Positions 16,884 through 22,787 of a DNA stretch of 24,241 bases are shown one piece after another. Source of the DNA: an uncultured Bacteroidales bacterium. Its GTDB lineage: Bacteria > Bacteroidota > Bacteroidia > Bacteroidales > UBA932. The notes under the pieces were generated by a model. It saw only the letters and a list, made by a program, of their open reading frames with translations. It searched no databases and had not been told where the DNA came from. Made by a program: the position numbers and the translations under genes. Where the stretch lies: assembly GCA_945983015.1 (NCBI GenBank), contig CAMFSN010000012.1, positions 1 through 24,241 of the forward strand, in the 5' to 3' direction. The first letter of the stretch is position 1. Each line of letters begins with the position of its first letter.

Positions 16884-18776
16884 TTACTGCTCATCAGGAG
16901 TATCATTTCCTCCCTGAGGACCGTAGTCAGGACCATTCTGCGGGCCTTGTGGGCCTTGTGGGCCCTGAGGGCCCTGCTGACCTGACATAGCGGAGTAAAT
17001 CTCACCCATTACCTTGTTCAACTCTTCGGTATATCTGTCGATATCAGCGATATTCTGATTCTTGACAGCCTCCTTGAGAGCATTCAGAGGAGTCTCCACA
17101 CTGCTCTTCTTATCTGCAGGAATCTTATCGCCATTCTCCTTGAGGAATTTCTCCACCTGGAAGCTGAGGGCATCGGCGTTGTTAATCTTATCAACCCTCT
17201 CCCTTTCAGCCTGGTCAGCGGCCTCATTGGCCTTGGCCTCATCTCTCATCCTCTGAATCTCCTCCTCTGAAAGACCTGAGGAAGCTTCGATACGGATCTT
17301 CTGTTCCTTGCCGGTAGCCTTGTCCTTCGCAGAAACAGAGAGGATACCGTTAGTATCTATATCGAAGGATACCTCGATCTGAGGAACTCCGCGTGGTGCA
17401 GGAGTGATTCCGTCCAGATGGAAGACTCCGATCTGTTTGTTATCCTTGGCCATTGGACGCTCTCCCTGGAGAACCCTGATCTCTACTGAAGGCTGGTTGT
17501 CCGCAGCGGTAGAGAATACCTGTTCCTTGTGAACAGGGATAGTGGTATTAGACTCGATGAGTTTGGTCATAACTCCACCGAGAGTCTCGATACCGAGTGA
17601 AAGCGGAGTTACGTCAAGCAGAAGCACATCCTTCACGTCACCTGCAAGCACACCACCCTGGATAGCGGCACCGATAGCCACAACCTCGTCAGGGTTTACA
17701 CTCTTGTTAGGCTCCTTTCCGAAGAACTCCTTGACGAGTTCCTGAACTTTAGGAATACGGGTAGAACCACCTACGAGGATAACCTCATCGATCTGAGATG
17801 CACTGATCTTAGCATCTGCGAGAGCCTGACGGCAAGGTTCTATACTCCTGCGGAAGAGGTCATCGCAGAGAGCCTCGAACTTAGCCCTGGACAGGGTCTT
17901 GACCAAATGCTTAGGCATACCGTCCACAGCGGTGATATAAGGCAGATTTATCTCAGCGGAAGTCTGGTTGGAGAGTTCAATCTTAGCCTTCTCGGCAGCC
18001 TCCTTAAGTCTCTGAAGGGCCATAGGGTCCTTTCTCAAATCCATACCTGAATTCTCTGCTGCGAACTCAGAAGCGAGCCACTCGATAATAGCGTGATCGA
18101 AATCATCACCTCCCAGGTGGGTATCACCATTGGTTGACTTCACCTCGAAGACACCGTCACCGAGTTCGAGGATGGAAATATCGAAAGTACCGCCACCAAG
18201 GTCGTAAACGGCCACCTTCATATTCTTATTCTTCTTATCCAAACCATAGGCAAGAGCTGCTGCCGTAGGCTCATTGATAATTCTCTTCACATCCAGACCG
18301 GCAATCTTACCAGCCTCCTTTGTAGCCTGACGCTGTGAATCAGAGAAATATGCAGGTACTGTGATGACAGCCTCTGTCACTTCCTGACGGAGGTAATCCT
18401 CAGCAGTCTTCTTCATCTTTTGCAGGATGATGGCAGAAATCTCCTGTGGAGAATACTGCTTGCCGTTAATATCCACACGTGGAGTATTATTCTCACCGCG
18501 AACCACTGAATAAGGTACGCGAGCTATCTCCTTTCCTACCTGATCATAGGTCTCACCCATAAATCTCTTAATGGAGAAAATGGTGTTCTTAGGGTTTGTG
18601 ACAGCCTGACGCTTTGCAGTGTCACCCACCTTACGCTCCCCGTTCTCAGTGAAAGCCACTATAGAAGGAGTGGTACGATGTCCCTCGTTATTAATAATTA
18701 CTGTAGGCTGAGCGCCTTCCATTACTGCGACACAGGAATTTGTGGTTCCAAGGTCTATTCCGATAATTTTTCCCAT
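16884..18776 (-). CDS. dnaK: Chaperone DnaK (Hsp70)
   Basis: ATP-dependent cytoplasmic chaperone that works with DnaJ and GrpE, neither of which is in the window. The 630 residues start with the actin-fold phosphate loop GIDLGTTNSCVAVMEG; AVYDLGGGTFDISILELGDG and VGGSTRIPKVQ complete the nucleotide site, and LLLDVTPLSLGIETLGG is the linker. The substrate and lid domains are complete. The C-terminal tail (597-630) is odd: four consecutive GPQ triplets (602-613), then NGPDYGPQGGNDTPDEQ, with no EEVD- or EEVK-like end. The triplets come from four near-identical 9-base units at 16942-16977. A terminator follows the stop, and the 300-base upstream region has several inverted repeats. Confidence 0.98.
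   Translation of the reverse strand: MGKIIGIDLGTTNSCVAVMEGAQPTVIINNEGHRTTPSIVAFTENGERKVGDTAKRQAVTNPKNTIFSIKRFMGETYDQVGKEIARVPYSVVRGENNTPRVDINGKQYSPQEISAIILQKMKKTAEDYLRQEVTEAVITVPAYFSDSQRQATKEAGKIAGLDVKRIINEPTAAALAYGLDKKNKNMKVAVYDLGGGTFDISILELGDGVFEVKSTNGDTHLGGDDFDHAIIEWLASEFAAENSGMDLRKDPMALQRLKEAAEKAKIELSNQTSAEINLPYITAVDGMPKHLVKTLSRAKFEALCDDLFRRSIEPCRQALADAKISASQIDEVILVGGSTRIPKVQELVKEFFGKEPNKSVNPDEVVAIGAAIQGGVLAGDVKDVLLLDVTPLSLGIETLGGVMTKLIESNTTIPVHKEQVFSTAADNQPSVEIRVLQGERPMAKDNKQIGVFHLDGITPAPRGVPQIEVSFDIDTNGILSVSAKDKATGKEQKIRIEASSGLSEEEIQRMRDEAKANEAADQAERERVDKINNADALSFQVEKFLKENGDKIPADKKSSVETPLNALKEAVKNQNIADIDRYTEELNKVMGEIYSAMSGQQGPQGPQGPQGPQNGPDYGPQGGNDTPDEQ
16942..16977. repeat. Four 9-base tandem units in the dnaK tail
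   Basis: GGGCCTTGT occurs twice, followed by GGGCCCTGA and GGGCCCTGC, all in dnaK frame and encoding consecutive GPQ triplets on the minus strand. This kind of tract can change copy number by slippage. Confidence 0.85.
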
Positions 18777-18814
18777 AATATAATTCGTTTTTTATTTTCT
18801 TACTTAAATCTGCT

Positions 18815-18853
18815 TCGTCGTTTAGCGCTCGCTAAACATAAAGTTTTCGACGA
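18815..18853. repeat. Nested inverted repeat upstream of dnaK
   Basis: The inner palindrome GTTTAGCG-CT-CGCTAAAC (18820-18837) has 8-bp perfect arms and a 2-base centre. Flanking it, TCGTCG (18815-18820) can pair with CGACGA (18848-18853). It lies 39-78 bases upstream of the dnaK start. It could be an operator or part of a structured RNA. It is not CIRCE, which has the form TTAGCACTC-N9-GAGTGCTAA. Confidence 0.55.
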
Positions 18854-18888
18854 TGGGTTCTTCCAAAGCCGTGCCACAAAGCATTTAC

Positions 18889-18901
18889 TGACAAATTGTC
18901 A
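18889..18901. promoter_or_regulatory. 13-base palindrome TGACAAATTGTCA
   Basis: Perfect 6-bp arms TGACAA and TTGTCA around a single central base. It lies about 113 bases upstream of the dnaK start and about 100 bases before the predicted -33 element of the lipoprotein promoter. Size and symmetry resemble a transcription-factor half-site pair; the regulator is unknown. Confidence 0.35.
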
Positions 18902-19003
18902 AATCCTTGTTTTCGCGCTCAGCGGAACGCATGGGAAGAGATGGCTGAAACGCTCAATGAAATGAGCAAGATATATTAGAAATAATCAGAGTTTCAGATA
19001 TAA

Positions 19004-19035
19004 TTTGAATTAGTGATAAAAATTTCTTATATTCG
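19004..19035 (+). promoter_or_regulatory. Promoter of the OmpA-like lipoprotein gene
   Basis: TTTG (19004-19007), a 20-base spacer and TATATTCG (19028-19035) fit the Bacteroidetes promoter consensus with one mismatch in the -7 element. The predicted transcript start is near 19042, giving a leader of about 35 bases. Confidence 0.6.
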
Positions 19036-19076
19036 CACCGATAAAGGATAATTAAAAACAAAATAGCATAACTCTT

Positions 19077-19688
19077 ATGAAACTTAGCAAAATTATCGCA
19101 GTAGCAGGACTTGTGGTTCTTGCAGCTCTTGGAACAACATCTTGTCAGTCAAAGAAAGCAAAAGAGGCTGCTGAACGAGCAGCAGCAGAGGCAGCAGCTA
19201 AAGAAGCCGCCGAGAGAGCAGCAGCAGAGGCAGCAGCCAGAGCAGCTCGCGTATTCAAACTTTCAGATGCAGTTACCGCAGTAAAGAGCGATGTAGTTGC
19301 TGAAGATGTTGAAAGCTACAAACAGGCAGTGAAAGATGCCATCGCCCAGACTCCATATGGCTCTACCACTTTCGCTCTTCCTACAGCAGGTGTTCTTTAC
19401 GGAAAAGAGAGATGCGATCTCAACCCTGAGACCAAAGCCCTTCTTCAGGAACTCATCGATGTTTACAACACTCTCGACAAGAGCGCTGTCATCCTCATCG
19501 AGCCTTATTCTAACGACACTTCTGACAAGGAGTACAATCAGGCTATCGCTGTAGAACGTGCTAATCTGGTTCGCAATTGGCTTTACTACAAGCAGATCCC
19601 TGCTAAGAAAGTGAAAGTCGTATGCCCTTGCAAAGCCAGCAAGATCGATGGTAACAAGCGTCGCGTAAACGTATCCATCGCCGAGTAA
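19077..19688 (+). CDS. OmpA-like lipoprotein with alanine-rich helical stalk
   Basis: A 203-residue envelope protein. The signal peptide ends GTTSC with the lipid-bearing cysteine at 23, followed by QSKK. Residues 30-55 are a 13-residue unit EAAERAAAEAAA(K/R) repeated twice, predicted to be a charged alanine-rich helix that could span from the outer membrane toward the wall. The C-terminal half (about 105-203) aligns with the OmpA peptidoglycan-binding fold: RCDLNPETKALLQELIDVY, the EYNQAIAVERANLVRNWL helix with R161, and a terminal RRVNVSI strand. At the position of the diaminopimelate-binding Asp there is N146, with D147 next to it, so wall binding may be altered. Leucine codons are nearly all CTT or CTC, unlike the following gene, which may reflect high expression. 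rluA follows after 5 bases. Confidence 0.85.
   Translation: MKLSKIIAVAGLVVLAALGTTSCQSKKAKEAAERAAAEAAAKEAAERAAAEAAARAARVFKLSDAVTAVKSDVVAEDVESYKQAVKDAIAQTPYGSTTFALPTAGVLYGKERCDLNPETKALLQELIDVYNTLDKSAVILIEPYSNDTSDKEYNQAIAVERANLVRNWLYYKQIPAKKVKVVCPCKASKIDGNKRRVNVSIAE
19164..19241. repeat. 39-base in-frame tandem repeat, two copies
   Basis: Units 19164-19202 and 19203-19241 encode the two copies of the 13-residue alanine-rich unit of the lipoprotein. They differ at several third positions, so the duplication is not recent or has been diversified at synonymous sites. Confidence 0.8.
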
Positions 19689-19693
19689 TCCGA

Positions 19694-20437
19694 ATGGAAT
19701 ACAGAAATTTAACAGAAAATGAAATCCTGGGCTTTAAGTCCAGGATTCTTTTTGAAGACAACCACCTGCTTATAGTAAACAAGCTTAGCGGGGAGATAGT
19801 CCAGGGAGACAAGACCGGGGACGAATGCCTCGCTGAAGCCCTGAAAGCCTATATCGCCCAGAGAGACAAGAAAGCAGGAAAAGTATTCTTAGGAGTAACT
19901 CACCGCTTGGACAGACCGGTCAGCGGAGCCTGCATCTTCGCCAAGACCTCCAAGGCCCTGGAAAGGATGAATGCCCTGTTTCGCGACGGCGAAGTACACA
20001 AGTTCTACTGGGCCTTATGCCAAGGCAAGCCCACTACCGAAAACGCTCTTTTGGAAAACTACCTTAACAGAAACGAAAAACAGAACAAAAGCTACGTCTG
20101 CAAGCAGAACAGCGAGGGCGCAAAACTCGCCCGCCTGCGCTACAAAGTCCTGGCAGAGGGCTTAAACTACTCTCTACTGGAAGTGGAACTGCTCAGCGGC
20201 AGACATCATCAGATAAGATGCCAACTCTCCCACATAGGCTGCCCCATCAAAGGAGACTTAAAGTATGGAGCTCCCCGTTCGAATCGAGACGGAGGCATCT
20301 GCCTGCATTCCAGAAGAATCAGTTTCATACATCCAGTTAAGAAGGAGAATTTGGAGATTACGGCTCCGATTCTTTCAGCTTGGGGAAAAATAGTCTGTGA
20401 ACTGACTCAGAATGAATGCAGAGAAGATAATCCTTAG
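19694..20437 (+). CDS. RluA-family RNA pseudouridine synthase
   Basis: Isomerises specific uridines to pseudouridine in rRNA or tRNA. The 247 residues contain the RluA core: SRILFEDNHLLIVNK (16-30), VTHRLDRPVSGACIFAK with catalytic D73, LLEVELLSGRHHQIRCQLSHIG, and GDLKYGA. No S4 domain is present, so it is of the short single-domain kind, and its target site cannot be predicted. The conserved region starts around residue 16. The codons for residues 10-20 coincide with a strong terminator-like hairpin and T-run (19723-19752). No alternative in-frame start downstream would keep the first strands, so 19694 is retained. Its last 80 bases overlap the convergent araC-type gene. Confidence 0.9.
   Translation: MEYRNLTENEILGFKSRILFEDNHLLIVNKLSGEIVQGDKTGDECLAEALKAYIAQRDKKAGKVFLGVTHRLDRPVSGACIFAKTSKALERMNALFRDGEVHKFYWALCQGKPTTENALLENYLNRNEKQNKSYVCKQNSEGAKLARLRYKVLAEGLNYSLLEVELLSGRHHQIRCQLSHIGCPIKGDLKYGAPRSNRDGGICLHSRRISFIHPVKKENLEITAPILSAWGKIVCELTQNECREDNP
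19723..19752 (+). terminator. Terminator-like hairpin inside the start of rluA
   Basis: AATCCTGG (19723-19730) and CCAGGATT (19740-19747) pair perfectly. Inside the loop, C19732-G19738 and T19733-A19737 can extend the stem. A C and a T-run (19749-19753) follow directly. It lies 35 bases after the lipoprotein stop, where that gene's terminator would be expected, yet it is within codons 10-20 of rluA. Confidence 0.65.
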
Positions 20438-20834
20438 GCCTCATAGACATCTGAGATTTAAAACTGGAATTGAAGGTAGGAAGAGAATTGAAACCTGACA
20501 TCGAGGCCACTTCACTCATCTTCATTCTAGGATCTCTTCTTATCAAATCAGCCGCATACTTTACCCTATAGGAGTTGATATAAGGACGGAAATTAGTCTT
20601 TCCGACCATATTGATGGCCTTGGATACATAGGACTTGCTGCTACAAACCATTCTGGCCAGATCCTCCACACAGAAATCCCCATCCAGATAGGGTCTCTTC
20701 TCCTTCATTATCTGTTCAATCTTATAAAACAGGATTTTAAGCCTTCTCGTATCCTCGCTTAGATAAAACAGATTCTTATACCTAAGGGACAGACGCTCAC
20801 TCAACTTCATTCTTTTCCTTAAAAACAGTTTCAT
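20358..20834 (-). CDS. Short AraC-type DNA-binding protein
   Basis: A 158-residue protein with one recognisable domain. Residues 55-138 form an AraC-type double helix-turn-helix: CVEDLARMVCSSKSYVSKAINMVG for the first, and KMSEVASMSGFNSLPTFNSSFKS then MRPKDYL for the second. The N-terminal 50 residues are basic and helical (KLFLRKRMKLSERLSLRYKN), with no ligand-binding or receiver domain. It could be a stand-alone regulator or the remnant of a longer one. The last 20 residues lie beyond the AraC domain and overlap rluA on the opposite strand. It follows the YitT genes on the same strand but is cut off from them by the terminator at 20866-20902, so it probably has its own promoter. Confidence 0.8.
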   Translation of the reverse strand: MKLFLRKRMKLSERLSLRYKNLFYLSEDTRRLKILFYKIEQIMKEKRPYLDGDFCVEDLARMVCSSKSYVSKAINMVGKTNFRPYINSYRVKYAADLIRRDPRMKMSEVASMSGFNSLPTFNSSFKSQMSMRPKDYLLCIHSESVHRLFFPKLKESEP

Positions 20835-20854
20835 AACTTAGTGGTTAGTATGAA

Positions 20855-20862
20855 CAAATATA
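20855..20862 (-). promoter_or_regulatory. Possible -7 element of the araC-type gene
   Basis: Minus-strand TATATTTG fits TAnnTTTG, 20 bases upstream of the ATG at 20834. At the expected distance the -33 position falls in the loop of the preceding terminator hairpin and shows no TTTG, so support is limited. Confidence 0.3.
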
Positions 20863-20865
20863 TAC

Positions 20866-20902
20866 AAAAAACCCTACTGGAGCATCATCCAGAAGGGTTT
20901 TT
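20866..20902 (-). terminator. Intrinsic terminator after the leuS-yitT-yitT unit
   Basis: ACCCT-A-CTGG (20871-20880) pairs with CCAG-A-AGGGT (20889-20898), leaving one A-A mismatch and an 8-base loop. A-runs and T-runs flank both sides, so the minus strand ends in a T-tract and the structure can act in both directions. It lies about 30 bases after the second yitT stop. Confidence 0.85.
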
Positions 20903-20932
20903 AAGATATTTTGTGACAGAAAAGTATGTAAA

Positions 20933-21865
20933 CTATTTTTTTCGTCTAGTTTTAATTGTCTCGAATCCCTTGCCGTAAACACCGGTAACCGATGAAACTG
21001 ACAGGAAAGCTTCAGGATCTATTGTCTTAATGTAACGCAAAAGTATATTAAGGTCATATTTTCTTGCCAAAACCATCAAAACCTGCGTAGGCTCCTTTGT
21101 GTACCAGCCCATACCGTTAAGAACTGTCACTCCCCGATGCAGTTCATTGGTAATGGCATCGGCCAATTCCTTATGCTTTTTTGAGAGAATGATAAGCTGA
21201 ACACTCTGCTTGGAGCCGGCCAGAGTCATATCCAGCACCATACCATTGATAGCTATCAGAATGAAACCATAAACCACCGTGGTAATCTTCTCATTAAATT
21301 CCATCAGGGAACCATCTCCACTCTGCAGAGGGATAAAGAGAGATGAGAGAATGATTACCACATCCATAGCCAGAATCATCTGTCCCGGAGATACATTCCT
21401 GTACTTGTTTACTATCAAGGCTATGATGTCGGTTCCTCCCGTACTTCCCCCCTGACTCATACAGATGCCTATTCCCACTCCGGAGAGCAGACCTCCCATA
21501 ATGGAGCTCATCAGCTTGCCGTTGTCCACGGCGAGCGTCTGACATATCTCTGCAGGAATAAGTTCCTGGAACAAGTTCAGTCCTGCGGAAGCGATAACTA
21601 TGGCATATACAGTCTTGATTCCAAACTTGTTCCCCAGAACAAAGAGAGCTATAATCAGCAGAACCACATTGATTACAAAATAGGAATAACCCATCTTAAT
21701 AGCCCCGTGGGTGAAATACTGTATCAAGGAAGATACACCGGACACTCCGCCTCCCACCATATTGTTAGGCAGCAGGAAGATAACCCAAGCAAGGATGTAA
21801 AGCAGCATACCGAAAGTAATCAAGGCATACTCTTTTACAGTTCTGAACACACTACTTCTAATCAT
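20933..21865 (-). CDS. YitT-family membrane protein (DUF161 + DUF2179), second copy
   Basis: A 310-residue membrane protein with several hydrophobic segments in the first 200 residues (starting YALITFGMLLYILAWVIFLLPNNMVGGGVSG) and a soluble DUF2179-type C-terminal domain. The family signature GGSTGGTDIIALIVNKY lies mid-protein, and GVTVLNGMGWYTKEPTQVLMVLARK marks the C-terminal domain. The biochemical role of YitT proteins is unknown. It overlaps the upstream paralogue by 8 bases and shares its domain order and many motifs, so the pair arose by tandem duplication. It ends in a basic KTRRKK tail and is followed by a clear terminator. Confidence 0.88.
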   Translation of the reverse strand: MIRSSVFRTVKEYALITFGMLLYILAWVIFLLPNNMVGGGVSGVSSLIQYFTHGAIKMGYSYFVINVVLLIIALFVLGNKFGIKTVYAIVIASAGLNLFQELIPAEICQTLAVDNGKLMSSIMGGLLSGVGIGICMSQGGSTGGTDIIALIVNKYRNVSPGQMILAMDVVIILSSLFIPLQSGDGSLMEFNEKITTVVYGFILIAINGMVLDMTLAGSKQSVQLIILSKKHKELADAITNELHRGVTVLNGMGWYTKEPTQVLMVLARKYDLNILLRYIKTIDPEAFLSVSSVTGVYGKGFETIKTRRKK

Positions 21866-22787
21866 CGTATTTTCTTAATTTCTTTTTATCAATTCCGACT
21901 TTTATCTCGTCAAAACCCTCTCCATATACATTATTTGTAGGCGAAACCGACATAAATGCCTTGGCATCCACCTGTTTAATTTTCTTCATAAGCGAAGGCA
22001 ATTCCTGACGACCTATCAGAATCAGCAGCAGATTCTTATCAGATTTAGTGTACCAACCCTGAGCCTTGAGCACAGTCACGCCACGCCCCATATCGTTGAT
22101 GATATGGTCTGCAATCTCCTGATACTTGTCGGAGAAAACTAAAATCTGAGAAGAGCCCTTCTGTCCGCTGACCACCACATCCACCAGAATGGAGAAAGCC
22201 ACGATCTCAACTATACCATACACCATATCGGTGAAAATTTTTCCTGGCAAGAAGAGAATCAATGTCACTATCACCAAATCCAGGATAACGAAGGCAGTGG
22301 ACAGGGATACAGGCCAGAACTTGTTTATCATCAAGGCGATAATGTCAGTTCCACCGGTACTTCCTCCGTTTCGGATAATAATACCTATGGACAGAGCCTC
22401 GAGGCTACCCGCAATCAGAGGGACGAGCAGACGATCCTTGACATAGAAAAATTGGCCTTCCACACAATGCAGAAACTCCAAGTTCCCCACTATGCCCATA
22501 AAAATGGTAGAAACTATGATACAGTAGATGGTTTTAAAGCCGAAACCTATGCCCATAAACCACATCGCTATCAGAATAAGCAGCACATTAATGACCACAT
22601 AGGTGTACTGAGCAGGAATCAACCCCCCTGTGGCATACTGGATTACGGTGGAAAGACCCATCATTCCACCAGCTGACATCCCACTCGGAATCATAAAGCC
22701 TTCCCAGGCCATGGCAAAGACAAAACAGGCCAAGGTCAAAAGCAGGTACTCCTTGATGACTGTCAGAAACTTTTGTTTAGTTATCAT
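21858..22787 (-). CDS. YitT-family membrane protein (DUF161 + DUF2179), first copy
   Basis: A 309-residue paralogue of the next gene. Hydrophobic segments fill the first 200 residues (LLLTLACFVFAMAWEGFMIPSG onward). The signature NGGSTGGTDIIALMINKF and the C-terminal DUF2179-like segment GRGVTVLKAQGWYTKSDKNLLLI are present. Its start overlaps the leuS stop as ATGA (4 bases), and its end overlaps the second copy by 8 bases, so the three genes should be translated from one mRNA. A YitT-family gene directly after leuS is a familiar order in Bacteroidales; two in a row is less so. The function is unknown. Confidence 0.88.
   Translation of the reverse strand: MITKQKFLTVIKEYLLLTLACFVFAMAWEGFMIPSGMSAGGMMGLSTVIQYATGGLIPAQYTYVVINVLLILIAMWFMGIGFGFKTIYCIIVSTIFMGIVGNLEFLHCVEGQFFYVKDRLLVPLIAGSLEALSIGIIIRNGGSTGGTDIIALMINKFWPVSLSTAFVILDLVIVTLILFLPGKIFTDMVYGIVEIVAFSILVDVVVSGQKGSSQILVFSDKYQEIADHIINDMGRGVTVLKAQGWYTKSDKNLLLILIGRQELPSLMKKIKQVDAKAFMSVSPTNNVYGEGFDEIKVGIDKKKLRKYDD

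Larger units (their letters stand above)
18777..19076. other. Intergenic region between dnaK and the OmpA-like gene
   Basis: This 300-base divergent spacer contains no convincing gene. Next to dnaK (18777-18810) it is AT-rich leader. From about 18811 to 18967 it becomes clearly richer in G and C and contains several inverted repeats: 18820-18837, an outer pair 18815-18820/18848-18853, a 13-base palindrome 18889-18901, CGCT-C-AGCG at 18916-18924 and GCTCA/TGAGC at 18952-18967. From 18968 it is AT-rich again and ends in the promoter of the plus-strand lipoprotein gene. I could not identify a strong dnaK promoter or a classical CIRCE element. The island could be an RNA gene, a dispersed repeat or a regulatory array. 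Confidence 0.6.

Noticed and set aside
18862..18876. Sigma-54-like element TGGCACG...TTGGA upstream of dnaK on the minus strand
   Set aside because: The GG of the -24 box is good, but the GC of the -12 box is missing at the required 10-base spacing. Two mismatches at key positions make it unsupported.
18678..18965. Plus-strand 95-codon reading frame antisense to the dnaK start and through the upstream island
   Set aside because: Its only ATG lies within dnaK on the opposite strand, there is no start codon in the island itself, and the peptide resembles no family I recognise. More likely a chance frame across the structured island.
18811..18967. tRNA, CIRCE element or known housekeeping RNA in the dnaK upstream island
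   Set aside because: No cloverleaf with a GTTCRANNC-type T-loop, no TTAGCACTC arms and no recognisable signature of SRP RNA, tmRNA or RNase P RNA.
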